The notes under the pieces are model-generated. The model did not search any database and was not told the DNA's origin. It saw only the letters and a program-made list of their open reading frames with translations. A DNA stretch of 64,000 nt from Taudactylus pleione (Eukaryota; Chordata; Amphibia; Anura; Myobatrachidae). How positions within the stretch are numbered: position 1 is the stretch's first letter; the number at the start of each line of letters is the position of its first letter. Position numbers and translations under genes: made by a program. Shown piece by piece: positions 48,322 to 59,791 of the stretch. The stretch covers positions 30,492 to 94,491 of the forward strand of contig JAUIMM010000687.1 of NCBI GenBank assembly GCA_031769625.1, written 5' to 3'.

Positions 48322-51300
48322 ATGTCTATATCTATAATTTCCCAAAATGTAAGGGTATTTAAGTCCAATGCCAGGAGAGCCGCAATTTTGGAAGATATTA
48401 GGGCTAAAGGGGGGGATTTAATTTGTTTACAGGAGTGTGGCATATGTGAAGCTCCTAAACAAGATGAATGGCCACATGGTGCTGCAATATGGTCTGGTTC
48501 TGCATTAAATAGAAATGATGGCGTGGGGGTATTAGCCCAGAGTAGGGAGATTTCCTTTGAATCCTATGTCATTATTGAGCAGGGTCGTTGCATTTTGGTT
48601 GATATTTGTTTTAGAGGGATTAAATTAAGGGTCATTAATGTTTATGCGCCAGTTAATTTGATTGAGCGCAAAGAGTTGTTTGAAAAGATTGTATATTTTT
48701 TACCAGGTAAAACACCTGTTATTTTGATTGGTGACATGAATTGTATAATTGAGGTGCAGGGAAGGCAGAGCGTTTGTACGAGTAAGGTGGATGTGACTGG
48801 TAATATGTTAAAAAGAATGATTGTGGATTTTGATTTAGTGGATGCTGCAAGTGTGTGTACTGGTGGTAAGCCATTATTTACTTATAAGGCTGATAGAGGA
48901 ATGATTGAGTCTCGTTTGGATTATGTTTTTGTTACTAAAGTTTTGAAGTGTGTTAGTTTTGTGCAAGTGAGTGTGTCTTACTCTGATCATGAGTGTCTGA
49001 TATGTAAGGTAGAATGTAAGAATGGTGTGAGGCATGGGAAAGGTGTGTGGAAGCTGAATGTACGGTTGCTTGAAGATGACCAAGTTAGAAAACATTTCTT
49101 TAAAAATTATGCTAAATGGCAGATGTGTAAAAGTGAGTTTGTGAATGTGCTTGATTGGTGGGAATGGGTGAAGATGAAAGTGGGTGTGTTTTTCAGAAGA
49201 AGTGGCCATATTGTGGCTCGGCGCAAGCGTAATAGGTATGAATGGTTGAATAAGAGATTGTGGTTTTTGTATAGGATGAGAGAAATGGGGCAAGAGGTTG
49301 CAGATGATATTAAGGCAGTGAGGTTTGAGGTGAATAAGATGTTGGAGGAGAGGGGTAGACAGATTATATATAGTGCGAAAGTTGAACATATGGAGAAGGA
49401 TGAAAGATGTAGCAGGTTTTTTTTCAAAAAGATATGTGGAGGGTCTAAGGCTATGGATGTGGTATTGGATGATCGTGGTATGGAAGTGGGTGCGGAAGAT
49501 GTTATGTTTGAGGTTGAGAAATTTTATAAGAAATTGTATGAATGGAAGGTGGGTGATGGAGATATGCAGAGTGAGGTGTTGAGTGCTGTTAGTGAAAAAG
49601 TCAATATGGGTGATTGTGATTTATTATTGAATGATATGTCTGAGGATGAGGTGAAAGATGTATTGAAGAGCATGGGGAGGAATAAATCTCCTGGTAAGGA
49701 TGGTTTGCCTGTTGAATTTTATATGAGTATGTGGGATGTTGTGAAAGTTGATTTGGTTGAAGTCATGCGTTATATTTTTGTGAATGGCCAGATGAATGAT
49801 TCTATGAAAGAAGGTGTGGTTGTTTTAATTCATAAAAAAGGTGATAGGCAGTGTTTGGCAAATTGGAGGCCTATTACACTATTGAACTCCGATTATAAGT
49901 TGTTTGCAAAGCTGATAGCATGTCGTATGAGAGTGGTTATTAGTCAGGTGATTGGTGAGGAGCAGGTATGTGCGGTCCCAGGACGTCGTATGCATGATAA
50001 TTTAATGTTGTTGCGTGATATGATAGGTGATTGTCTAGTAAGAAAGCAGAAGATGTATGTGATGGCGCTTGATTTCGAAAAAGCATATGATAGAGTGTCT
50101 CATGTATTTATGTTTAATGTTCTGGTGCGGATGGGTTTTCCTGGGGAGTTTGTGAATAAGATTAGATGTTTGTATGCAGGTGCTTGTAGTAGATTGTTGG
50201 TGAATGGGTATTTGAGTGAGCATGTTAGTATTGAGTCTGGGGTACGTCAGGGTTGTCCTTTGTCTCCTATTATGTTCATTTGTGTGCTTGAGCCTTTGTT
50301 ATGTATGTTGCATAGGGATAAGGTTGTTAGAGGTTTTTTGGTGCCTGGAAGTAATGGGAGATGTGTGAAAACACTAGCTTATATGGATGATGTGGTTGTT
50401 GTGGGTGGAAGTAAGGTTACTTTGGACAGAGCAAAATTATTAATACAGTTGTTTTGTGGGGCATCTGCCTTTAAGGTTAATTGGGACAAGTCCAAAGTGA
50501 AAGGGTTTGGGGACAGTAGTGTGAGGGATAGTCAGATGGAGTGTGTGTCAGGTGGGATAAAGGTGTTAGGGGTTATTTTTGATGAGTGTCTGAATGGTAA
50601 GGAAAGTTGGGATGAAGTAGGGAGGAAAGTGGCTAAAAAGCTTAACTTTTGGAATTTAAGAAAATTGACTATGTTTGGGAAGGTTCTAATTATTAAAGCA
50701 GTGGTGTTACCTATGTTATTGCATATTGCAAATGTGTTTCCGCCAGGTTCCCGGGGTGTGAGGAAGATTAATAGAATGCTGTTTCTTTTCTTTTGGGGAT
50801 GTAAGATGGAGCGTCTGAAACGTGAACATGTGATGAAAGAGTGGCAGAATGGAGGTATGAGGTTTCCAAATTTAGAAGTGTATTTTGGGTTGAATTATAT
50901 TGCTCAAGTTTTGAGATTGATGGAGATTGATAGTAAGGCTGCTTATATGATGAAATATATGGCTGGTTGGATGATGTGTGGCTTGAAGTGGCGTGTCAGG
51001 GAAAATGCAGTGCCAATGGCGTTTAGAGTGTGTAATTGGTATAGTGTGATTGAAGTGTTTGTGAGGAAATTTGATTTATTAGGGGTGAGTGTGAAGGACT
51101 TCAGAGAAAGGAAGAATGTTATTAAAATGTTGAAGGGGCGTGAGGAGGTTTGTCTTATTGATGGTTTGACTTCCACAGATAGTGTGAGAACATGGAAGAT
51201 GATTAATGTGAGTGGTTTGAATAATAGACAGAGGGAGGTGGTATGGATGAAGCTTCATGGTGTGTTGTCTGTGAGACAAGTGCTGTTGAAAAGACATTTG

Positions 51301-51714
51301 GTTTTGTCAGAAGAGTGTCCACGGGAAGGGTGTAGAGGTTTTGAGAGTGTGATCCATTTGTTTTGGAATTGTTCATATGCACAGCGTGTGTGGAAGGATT
51401 TGGGTGGTTTGATAAAAGAGTTGTCTGGGATTCAGGTGATGTCATGGAAGGTGGCTATGTTTGGGCTGGGTGCGTGTGGTAGTGTGAATGAAAGGTTGCT
51501 GTGGCTAATTATGGTATGTGTTTCGGAAGTTTTGTGGGATGTTAGGAATATTTATGTGTTTAGACGAGATGATATTGATGCAAGGGAATGTATTCATATG
51601 ATACTGGGGAAACTTTACACATGTTATATGTGGGATAAGCATGCTGGTGGGGGGGAGGATGCAGAGGGGTTGTGGAAACATAGGAAATGGAAAGAAATTG
51701 TTTGTTTAAGTTAG
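48322..51714 (+). CDS. E3 ORF2 protein, endonuclease / reverse transcriptase (1130 aa)
   Basis: Full-length with all endonuclease and RT motifs present. Two differences from E1 are visible: Arg510Gln, shared with E4, and the private Arg664His (CGT to CAT) shortly after the RQGCPLSP motif. A silent upstream change gives GCAATG instead of GCGATG at the start codon and leaves the ATG intact. Whether Arg664His affects activity cannot be told from sequence. Confidence 0.92.
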   Translation: MSISIISQNVRVFKSNARRAAILEDIRAKGGDLICLQECGICEAPKQDEWPHGAAIWSGSALNRNDGVGVLAQSREISFESYVIIEQGRCILVDICFRGIKLRVINVYAPVNLIERKELFEKIVYFLPGKTPVILIGDMNCIIEVQGRQSVCTSKVDVTGNMLKRMIVDFDLVDAASVCTGGKPLFTYKADRGMIESRLDYVFVTKVLKCVSFVQVSVSYSDHECLICKVECKNGVRHGKGVWKLNVRLLEDDQVRKHFFKNYAKWQMCKSEFVNVLDWWEWVKMKVGVFFRRSGHIVARRKRNRYEWLNKRLWFLYRMREMGQEVADDIKAVRFEVNKMLEERGRQIIYSAKVEHMEKDERCSRFFFKKICGGSKAMDVVLDDRGMEVGAEDVMFEVEKFYKKLYEWKVGDGDMQSEVLSAVSEKVNMGDCDLLLNDMSEDEVKDVLKSMGRNKSPGKDGLPVEFYMSMWDVVKVDLVEVMRYIFVNGQMNDSMKEGVVVLIHKKGDRQCLANWRPITLLNSDYKLFAKLIACRMRVVISQVIGEEQVCAVPGRRMHDNLMLLRDMIGDCLVRKQKMYVMALDFEKAYDRVSHVFMFNVLVRMGFPGEFVNKIRCLYAGACSRLLVNGYLSEHVSIESGVRQGCPLSPIMFICVLEPLLCMLHRDKVVRGFLVPGSNGRCVKTLAYMDDVVVVGGSKVTLDRAKLLIQLFCGASAFKVNWDKSKVKGFGDSSVRDSQMECVSGGIKVLGVIFDECLNGKESWDEVGRKVAKKLNFWNLRKLTMFGKVLIIKAVVLPMLLHIANVFPPGSRGVRKINRMLFLFFWGCKMERLKREHVMKEWQNGGMRFPNLEVYFGLNYIAQVLRLMEIDSKAAYMMKYMAGWMMCGLKWRVRENAVPMAFRVCNWYSVIEVFVRKFDLLGVSVKDFRERKNVIKMLKGREEVCLIDGLTSTDSVRTWKMINVSGLNNRQREVVWMKLHGVLSVRQVLLKRHLVLSEECPREGCRGFESVIHLFWNCSYAQRVWKDLGGLIKELSGIQVMSWKVAMFGLGACGSVNERLLWLIMVCVSEVLWDVRNIYVFRRDDIDARECIHMILGKLYTCYMWDKHAGGGEDAEGLWKHRKWKEIVCLS

Positions 51715-52027
51715 CTGGGGTGGGAGGAGTGCTAGTGTTTTAGGGATGATTTTTTTGTAGTATGTTTATAATTTGTTTAAGGGGTGGTGTTATTTCAGTG
51801 ATAGTACTTATTGGTGTTTTTGTTATTAATAAGTTTTGTGGAAAGGATCTATGTCTTTGTTTGTTGTTTTTTTTCTGGTAAGTTAATATGATGTACAGTA
51901 ATTGGAATTTTTCGTTTGGTGGATGAAACCTAATGATGAGTTGTTAGATACTTCAAACAGTGGCTGTATCCCTTTTGGGAATGGAGAAGTTATCTTACAC
52001 CTGAACGGTTTCAAAAAAAAAAAAAAA
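51715..52027 (+). other. E3 3' UTR and 15-nt poly(A) tail
   Basis: A 298-bp 3' UTR very similar to that of E1, then 15 A, followed directly by TGTAACAAAG of the host unit. The last A may belong to the target. Confidence 0.8.
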
Positions 52028-54672
52028 TGTAACAAAGTTGGAGTTTGTTCCCAAGCCTAGTGTTGGATGGGAGCCTGCAGACCCTTGTATTCTAAGGAGC
52101 CTTTTGGCGCCATGGATGTCAAAGATGGGCTTCATGGTTCTGACTTGATGGGGAGAAATGAGGCTCATGTGCCCAGTGCATTTTTGCTGTTTCTTGAATG
52201 ATTGGAGCACTCCCCTAGGTCACTTCAGGCCTAACGGCATGATGCTGTACTGCTGCAGCCAATAGGTTTTGCTTGGTACTGTGGAAAAATCTACCATGAT
52301 CCAATACAGGGAAGCCTTAGTTCTAGACAGCGCTGTAGTGCATAACCACAACCTCAAGAACATCACGGGTCCTATATATATATATATATATATATATTAT
52401 TATTTTTTTTATTATTATTGTTTTTTACAGAAGCCATAGAAGGATGCTCCAATCACCCAGGAGAGTGTAAAAGCATGCTGTGCAAATAAGCACCATTTCT
52501 CTTTAACCCACAAAAGCCAAAGACCCATCATCACAGAGCACCAGGGTACACCTTAGATTCAGGGTCTTCAGGCTCTCTTATGTCTCAAAGCTTGGGGGCT
52601 GCGCTTCTGATTTGGTACTTATCAGACACAAGCAGCTACCTCACATAGAGAGACATTGATAATTGCTGATGAACACAATGGGTAGTTTAAATCATATACT
52701 ATTACAATTAGGGAGAGCTATTTTTAAATAAAAAATAAATACATGTATATATTTATTAGAATTTCCAGTACTTATCATATGCTAATTACCAGTAATTCAA
52801 TGCTTAAATGTTAACTAAGCAGATAGATAGCGCACACATTACTTCATTTATAAGCATAAAGTTTAGCTGCAAAGTATTTTGCATATATACAAATTATGTT
52901 GCAGCTGGTACATTTTAAGTGTAAATGAAGTAATATTTGCACTGTTTGCCCACTTAGTTGACTTTAAAAGATTAAATATATGATGCTTAGCATATGGTAA
53001 GTATTATAAATGTAAACACATATACATTGATTTATAATGGTATTTGATATAAAGTGGTTTATAAAAAGATTATTTATGCTTTGTTCTCAAGTATGGTCAG
53101 CTCATTGGGTCAGAGCTTGGGCTGGTAGTTAGAAACTGCAGCAGTAAATTAGGAGCATGGTATCTAGGAGACAGCACTGCAACTCCAAACCAAACAGCAG
53201 ATGCACCCCTGTATTTGTGTCCTTTTCTCCGATATATGTTTTTTCATTTGGCCTGGTTCAATTTCCCCCCCATGCTTTCCTTCTCCTTTTTAATCTACAC
53301 TTTAATTTCTTTGATTTAATGTTACCAAAAGAGAGCAGAGGATTTCAATGTCATTTAGAGCCTTGGAGTTATTACTTTTTTTTTCAATTCATCTCTATGT
53401 TATCAATTTAACATATGCAGACTTTTTTCCCTCCCTCTCTTTCTCTCTGGGTGCATGATTTGTGAATGCACTGCCTCCTGCAAGCCTCTGCCACATCCAC
53501 AAACCAACTGGCAGCCTTTCTTTCTTCATGTCTTCTCTCGGCAGTTAATCAGACAGTCTAGAACCTTAATTGGAATGTTAACAGTGTTTACAGAATGTTC
53601 AGGAGTCTACGGAATATTCATACTGTCCACAGAATGTTCAGGAGTGGCTGCCATGCAGTCACCATGGCATTAGAATGTAAACAGTCAGCTAGCAGATTCT
53701 GCCACTATAACAACATTCTTCTATGATGTCACAATCTACTGCTGCTTATAACCATTGCACTTCCTTGAAGAAGCCCACTTGAGGGAGACAAAGACCTCAA
53801 GATTCATCATATCACTGCTTGTTCTTGCAAATGGAGAAAATGAATGCCTCCAGCTGGTCCAAAGTCAAACAATGAGGAAAATTCAAGCATTACACACCTA
53901 AAATATATTTTCAAAATATGACAGAAATTATCTGAATAGTAAATGTGAACTACTCTAGCATATTTTGCCTCAATATAGAAATGTAACAAATATCCAAGTT
54001 GTTGGAAGTAATGGAGAGCAATTCATGCCTCCAACAGTTGTATCCATGTTGTTGCCCCTGCAATGGTGCGAAAAAGTCAAAACCGGAGACCTGATAAACA
54101 ATTTCCAAATGGCATTGCAGAAGTGTCATAGGGGTTGGATAATCATAACACAATAGAATATATTCATTATTTAATTAGCCAATCCTCCGCAAATACATCC
54201 ACTTTACAGGGACTTTGACTTTAGTCCCAGAATTAGGCCTGAATAGAGGCAGATAAATGGAGACAAGACATGGAGGCACAATGCGACACCAAAAGATCAG
54301 TCCTCTTCTTATCAGTTGTTTAATGAATCATATGAAGTGTTTATAAATGCAAAAGTGCAAACAGGTGAGTGCAGCAGCAGGTTGTATTGACATGTGATTG
54401 TAGAACAAGCACTGGGGGCATAGGCCTCATTTCTCCCCATCCCCTCAGAGCAAAATGGCCCCCATTGAGGGGAAAAAAATGAATCTTCAGGTCCCCCTTC
54501 ACCGATACTAGTGGGACCCATGAGCACCCTTGATCCCTGGAGCCATTTTTTTTCAATAAATGGTCTCCTTAATTGTAATGGCATATGATTTATACTACCC
54601 CTAATGGTATTTGTGATTTCTGTTCCTTTCTTCCACATGTTACATGGCTACTTTTGTATGTCATGTAGCAGG

Positions 54673-54714
54673 ATGTGATCCTCGGCCATTTTGGCTAGGA
54701 CCAGGTGTGGTGTA
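54673..54714 (+). promoter_or_regulatory. U2 snRNA-like 5' head of E4
   Basis: Same ~40-bp U2-like segment as in the other three copies, unchanged. Confidence 0.55.
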
Positions 54715-54823
54715 ATTGCTGCATCTGGTCTGGTTGGAAGGAATCAGGGTCTCCTTGCTAGGGGATCCTGGGACGTTGATTTGTGATTGCCTACTGCTGT
54801 TTGGAGTCCTTGAGGCTGCCAGG

Positions 54824-56341
54824 ATGTCTGGATTGAAGAATACCATTCGCTTTAAATATGCTGAGGAGGTTACTGGTCAAAGAAGAACCCTGCGTACTTT
54901 ATGGGACAGAATTTTGGTTGGTCTGGCTGGGGTAAGTAAGGAGGAGATTTACTGTATTCAAGAGTTTCCTTCAACTGGGATTTATGATGTGACTTTTTGC
55001 CATCCTGAGAACTGCCTGAATGCATTTGAGAGGGTTAAAACCTTTGCAAAAGACCCTTTATTACATGGAATTGAGGTGTTGCCTTTATTTATGGGAGCAG
55101 AGAGGCCATTAACGGTGCACATGTACAACCCCTTTGTGGAGCCAGACATTATTAGAGCTTTTCTGTCCAGGTATTGCTCTTCAGTTCGTGGAGGAATTCG
55201 CCTAGAAAATTATGTCGGCATATTTAACGGCAAGACTAAATTTTGGGTACGCTTGAGACTGGATCCCAGTGGCATTGGTGGAGTTATGCACCCTCCTGGG
55301 AACTTTAATATTGGAGGAGCTAGAGGGTACTTGTTTTATCCTGACCAGCCTTTTTTTTGCAGGAGTTGCTTTAAGTATGGCCATACTAAGGAAAATTGCA
55401 GTGTGGGAAAATGTTGCAGAAACTGTGGTTTGCCTGGGCATGAAGCTGCAGAATGTCCTCAGGCACGAAAGTGTGACATATGTGGGGATACTGGTCATGT
55501 TATGAGGAGCTGCCCTAAAGGGCCTGAGGAAATGGCTAAGGATACGAGAAGGCTGCATGAACAGCTTAATGTACCATCACATTCTGGGAGTGGAATAGTT
55601 AACAGGAGTGAGAGTAATGCTGAAACACCTGCTGTTAATGAGGCTGAGCTGCTGGAACAGGAGAGGCAGTTTAAGTTTAAAGTGGAGATGGTGGAAAGAT
55701 ATGGGTTTAAGACTGTGTGGGAGGCTGAGAAAGGCAATGTGCCTGCTTCAGTTGTTGGACAAGTTGTCTCCCCTGTTTCACAAGTCAGTTCCTCCCCTCC
55801 TGCTTTGAGTGGCACTGCTAACATAGCAGAGTTTCCAGACACCTCAGCAAGTCCTTCTGATAGCAATGCTACAGCATCCTTGCAATGTCATTGGAGTGAA
55901 TCCGAATCTGATTTTGACACCGTGTCTGGTTGTGGAAGTAGTCCTGCAACTGTTAGGAGTTCAGACGATCTGGATGGTTTTACCTCTGTAAATAGGAATC
56001 GTGGAGTAGCGACTGGTAGCGCTTTAAAGCGCCCACGGCTGGATGTGAAGGTTGCAGTAACTACAAGTAATCGTTTTGAAGGCCTGCCAGTAGAAGAGGG
56101 TGATATGGAGGTAGCCAGCCAGGAGGTGGTGGTGATGGCTGGTCAGCCTGTCTCAGATACTGGCATGCAGTCTGCTGGGTGTTTGCCTGGCACAGTTGAT
56201 GCTACAGTCCCTATGGAAGCTATTGATCAGCCTGCTCAGTGTATTCAGACTGAGGGTGGTGTGCAGGGGGATTCGCCTGCTCAGCCTTTTTTGAGCACTG
56301 GTGATGTTGAATCCTTTATTGATGTATGTAGTGGGAAATGA
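54824..56341 (+). CDS. E4 ORF1 protein, CCHC zinc-knuckle protein (505 aa)
   Basis: Protein identical to E1 and E3 ORF1. The frame closes at TGA and is followed in frame by ATG TTG GCA ATG TAG, as in the other copies. Confidence 0.88.
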   Translation: MSGLKNTIRFKYAEEVTGQRRTLRTLWDRILVGLAGVSKEEIYCIQEFPSTGIYDVTFCHPENCLNAFERVKTFAKDPLLHGIEVLPLFMGAERPLTVHMYNPFVEPDIIRAFLSRYCSSVRGGIRLENYVGIFNGKTKFWVRLRLDPSGIGGVMHPPGNFNIGGARGYLFYPDQPFFCRSCFKYGHTKENCSVGKCCRNCGLPGHEAAECPQARKCDICGDTGHVMRSCPKGPEEMAKDTRRLHEQLNVPSHSGSGIVNRSESNAETPAVNEAELLEQERQFKFKVEMVERYGFKTVWEAEKGNVPASVVGQVVSPVSQVSSSPPALSGTANIAEFPDTSASPSDSNATASLQCHWSESESDFDTVSGCGSSPATVRSSDDLDGFTSVNRNRGVATGSALKRPRLDVKVAVTTSNRFEGLPVEEGDMEVASQEVVVMAGQPVSDTGMQSAGCLPGTVDATVPMEAIDQPAQCIQTEGGVQGDSPAQPFLSTGDVESFIDVCSGK

Positions 56342-56398
56342 ATGTTGGCAATGTAGTCATGATGTAATGTGCTGCTTTCTTATAATTTGCCTGGCGCG

Positions 56399-59300
56399 AT
56401 GTCTATATCTATAATTTCCCAAAATGTAAGGGTATTTAAGTCCAATGCCAGGAGAGCCGCAATTTTGGAAGATATTAGGGCTAAAGGGGGGGATTTAATT
56501 TGTTTACAGGAGTGTGGCATATGTGAAGCTCCTAAACAAGATGAATGGCCACATGGTGCTGCAATATGGTCTGGTTCTGCATTAAATAGAAATGATGGCG
56601 TGGGGGTATTAGCCCAGAGTAGGGAGATTTCCTTTGAATCCTATGTCATTATTGAGCAGGGTCGTTGCATTTTGGTTGATATTTGTTTTAGAGGGATTAA
56701 ATTAAGGGTCATTAATGTTTATGCGCCAGTTAATTTGATTGAGCGCAAAGAGTTGTTTGAAAAGATTGTATATTTTTTACCAGGTAAAACACCTGTTATT
56801 TTGATTGGTGACATGAATTGTATAATTGAGGTGCAGGGAAGGCAGAGCGTTTGTACGAGTAAGGTGGATGTGACTGGTAATATGTTAAAAAGAATGATTG
56901 TGGATTTTGATTTAGTGGATGCTGCAAGTGTGTGTACTGGTGGTAAGCCATTATTTACTTATAAGGCTGATAGAGGAATGATTGAGTCTCGTTTGGATTA
57001 TGTTTTTGTTACTAAAGTTTTGAAGTGTGTTAGTTTTGTGCAAGTGAGTGTGTCTTACTCTGATCATGAGTGTCTGATATGTAAGGTAGAATGTAAGAAT
57101 GGTGTGAGGCATGGGAAAGGTGTGTGGAAGCTGAATGTACGGTTGCTTGAAGATGACCAAGTTAGAAAACATTTCTTTAAAAATTATGCTAAATGGCAGA
57201 TGTGTAAAAGTGAGTTTGTGAATGTGCTTGATTGGTGGGAATGGGTGAAGATGAAAGTGGGTGTGTTTTTCAGAAGAAGTGGCCATATTGTGGCTCGGCG
57301 CAAGCGTAATAGGTATGAATGGTTGAATAAGAGATTGTGGTTTTTGTATAGGATGAGAGAAATGGGGCAAGAGGTTGCAGATGATATTAAGGCAGTGAGG
57401 TTTGAGGTGAATAAGATGTTGGAGGAGAGGGGTAGACAGATTATATATAGTGCGAAAGTTGAACATATGGAGAAGGATGAAAGATGTAGCAGGTTTTTTT
57501 TCAAAAAGATATGTGGAGGGTCTAAGGCTATGGATGTGGTATTGGATGATCGTGGTATGGAAGTGGGTGCGGAAGATGTTATGTTTGAGGTTGAGAAATT
57601 TTATAAGAAATTGTATGAATGGAAGGTGGGTGATGGAGATATGCAGAGTGAGGTGTTGAGTGCTGTTAGTGAAAAAGTCAATATGGGTGATTGTGATTTA
57701 TTATTGAATGATATGTCTGAGGATGAGGTGAAAGATGTATTGAAGAGCATGGGGAGGAATAAATCTCCTGGTAAGGATGGTTTGCCTGTTGAATTTTATA
57801 TGAGTATGTGGGATGTTGTGAAAGTTGATTTGGTTGAAGTCATGCGTTATATTTTTGTGAATGGCCAGATGAATGATTCTATGAAAGAAGGTGTGGTTGT
57901 TTTAATTCATAAAAAAGGTGATAGGCAGTGTTTGGCAAATTGGAGGCCTATTACACTATTGAACTCCGATTATAAGTTGTTTGCAAAGCTGATAGCATGT
58001 CGTATGAGAGTGGTTATTAGTCAGGTGATTGGTGAGGAGCAGGTATGTGCGGTCCCAGGACGTCGTATGCATGATAATTTAATGTTGTTGCGTGATATGA
58101 TAGGTGATTGTCTAGTAAGAAAGCAGAAGATGTATGTGATGGCGCTTGATTTCGAAAAAGCATATGATAGAGTGTCTCATGTATTTATGTTTAATGTTCT
58201 GGTGCGGATGGGTTTTCCTGGGGAGTTTGTGAATAAGATTAGATGTTTGTATGCAGGTGCTTGTAGTAGATTGTTGGTGAATGGGTATTTGAGTGAGCAT
58301 GTTAGTATTGAGTCTGGGGTACGTCAGGGTTGTCCTTTGTCTCCTATTATGTTCATTTGTGTGCTTGAGCCTTTGTTATGTATGTTGCGTAGGGATAAGG
58401 TTGTTAGAGGTTTTTTGGTGCCTGGAAGTAATGGGAGATGTGTGAAAACACTAGCTTATATGGATGATGTGGTTGTTGTGGGTGGAAGTAAGGTTACTTT
58501 GGACAGAGCAAAATTATTAATACAGTTGTTTTGTGGGGCATCTGCCTTTAAGGTTAATTGGGACAAGTCCAAAGTGAAAGGGTTTGGGGACAGTAGTGTG
58601 AGGGATAGTCAGATGGAGTGTGTGTCAGGTGGGATAAAGGTGTTAGGGGTTATTTTTGATGAGTGTCTGAATGGTAAGGAAAGTTGGGATGAAGTAGGGA
58701 GGAAAGTGGCTAAAAAGCTTAACTTTTGGAATTTAAGAAAATTGACTATGTTTGGGAAGGTTCTAATTATTAAAGCAGTGGTGTTACCTATGTTATTGCA
58801 TATTGCAAATGTGTTTCCGCCAGGTTCCCGGGGTGTGAGGAAGATTAATAGAATGCTGTTTCTTTTCTTTTGGGGATGTAAGATGGAGCGTCTGAAACGT
58901 GAACATGTGATGAAAGAGTGGCAGAATGGAGGTATGAGGTTTCCAAATTTAGAAGTGTATTTTGGGTTGAATTATATTGCTCAAGTTTTGAGATTGATGG
59001 AGATTGATAGTAAGGCTGCTTATATGATGAAATATATGGCTGGTTGGATGATGTGTGGCTTGAAGTGGCGTGTCAGGGAAAATGCAGTGCCAATGGCGTT
59101 TAGAGTGTGTAATTGGTATAGTGTGATTGAAGTGTTTGTGAGGAAATTTGATTTATTAGGGGTGAGTGTGAAGGACTTCAGAGAAAGGAAGAATGTTATT
59201 AAAATGTTGAAGGGGCGTGAGGAGGTTTGTCTTATTGATGGTTTGACTTCCACAGATAGTGTGAGAACATGGAAGATGATTAATGTGAGTGGTTTGAATA

Positions 59301-59791
59301 ATAGACAGAGGGAGGTGGTATGGATGAAGCTTCATGGTGTGTTGTCTGTGAGACAAGTGCTGTTGAAAAGACATTTGGTTTTGTCAGAAGAGTGTCCACG
59401 GGAAGGGTGTAGAGGTTTTGAGAGTGTGATCCATTTGTTTTGGAATTGTTCATATGCACAGCGTGTGTGGAAGGATTTGGGTGGTTTGATAAAAGAGTTG
59501 TCTGGGATTCAGGTGATGTCATGGAAGGTGGCTATGTTTGGGCTGGGTGCGTGTGGTAGTGTGAATGAAAGGTTGCTGTGGCTAATTATGGTATGTGTTT
59601 CGGAAGTTTTGTGGGATGTTAGGAATATTTATGTGTTTAGACGAGATGATATTGATGCAAGGGAATGTATTCATATGATACTGGGGAAACTTTACACATG
59701 TTATATGTGGGATAAGCATGCTGGTGGGGGGGAGGATGCAGAGGGGTTGTGGAAACATAGGAAATGGAAAGAAATTGTTTGTTTAAGTTAG
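56399..59791 (+). CDS. E4 ORF2 protein, endonuclease / reverse transcriptase (1130 aa)
   Basis: Full-length. It differs from E1 only by Arg510Gln (in GDRQCLAN, upstream of the RT palm motifs). N9, E38, GDMN, SDH, LDFEKAYD, RQGCPLSP, YMDD and the C-terminal CCHC are all present. Together with E1, it is the best candidate for a retrotransposition-competent copy in the window. Confidence 0.92.
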   Translation: MSISIISQNVRVFKSNARRAAILEDIRAKGGDLICLQECGICEAPKQDEWPHGAAIWSGSALNRNDGVGVLAQSREISFESYVIIEQGRCILVDICFRGIKLRVINVYAPVNLIERKELFEKIVYFLPGKTPVILIGDMNCIIEVQGRQSVCTSKVDVTGNMLKRMIVDFDLVDAASVCTGGKPLFTYKADRGMIESRLDYVFVTKVLKCVSFVQVSVSYSDHECLICKVECKNGVRHGKGVWKLNVRLLEDDQVRKHFFKNYAKWQMCKSEFVNVLDWWEWVKMKVGVFFRRSGHIVARRKRNRYEWLNKRLWFLYRMREMGQEVADDIKAVRFEVNKMLEERGRQIIYSAKVEHMEKDERCSRFFFKKICGGSKAMDVVLDDRGMEVGAEDVMFEVEKFYKKLYEWKVGDGDMQSEVLSAVSEKVNMGDCDLLLNDMSEDEVKDVLKSMGRNKSPGKDGLPVEFYMSMWDVVKVDLVEVMRYIFVNGQMNDSMKEGVVVLIHKKGDRQCLANWRPITLLNSDYKLFAKLIACRMRVVISQVIGEEQVCAVPGRRMHDNLMLLRDMIGDCLVRKQKMYVMALDFEKAYDRVSHVFMFNVLVRMGFPGEFVNKIRCLYAGACSRLLVNGYLSEHVSIESGVRQGCPLSPIMFICVLEPLLCMLRRDKVVRGFLVPGSNGRCVKTLAYMDDVVVVGGSKVTLDRAKLLIQLFCGASAFKVNWDKSKVKGFGDSSVRDSQMECVSGGIKVLGVIFDECLNGKESWDEVGRKVAKKLNFWNLRKLTMFGKVLIIKAVVLPMLLHIANVFPPGSRGVRKINRMLFLFFWGCKMERLKREHVMKEWQNGGMRFPNLEVYFGLNYIAQVLRLMEIDSKAAYMMKYMAGWMMCGLKWRVRENAVPMAFRVCNWYSVIEVFVRKFDLLGVSVKDFRERKNVIKMLKGREEVCLIDGLTSTDSVRTWKMINVSGLNNRQREVVWMKLHGVLSVRQVLLKRHLVLSEECPREGCRGFESVIHLFWNCSYAQRVWKDLGGLIKELSGIQVMSWKVAMFGLGACGSVNERLLWLIMVCVSEVLWDVRNIYVFRRDDIDARECIHMILGKLYTCYMWDKHAGGGEDAEGLWKHRKWKEIVCLS

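Larger units (their letters stand above)
46585..52027 (+). mobile_element. E3: full-length Tx1-clade LINE
   Basis: A 5,443-bp element with both ORFs open and a 15-nt poly(A) tail (52013-52027). Insertion junctions are identical to E1 (left flank ...GTATGT, right flank TGTAACAAAG). It shares Arg510Gln in ORF2 with E4 against E1 and E2, and the same tail length as E4, so E3 and E4 descend from one insertion. Confidence 0.9.
45475..53551. repeat. Array unit 14, carrying LINE E3
   Basis: An 8,077-bp unit-plus-element module: host sequence 45475-46584, E3, and host again from about 52028. The right part has (TA)12 at 52373-52396 with a distinctive TATTATTATTTTTTTTATT end, found otherwise only in unit 15. 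Removing E3 leaves 2,634 bp. Confidence 0.95.
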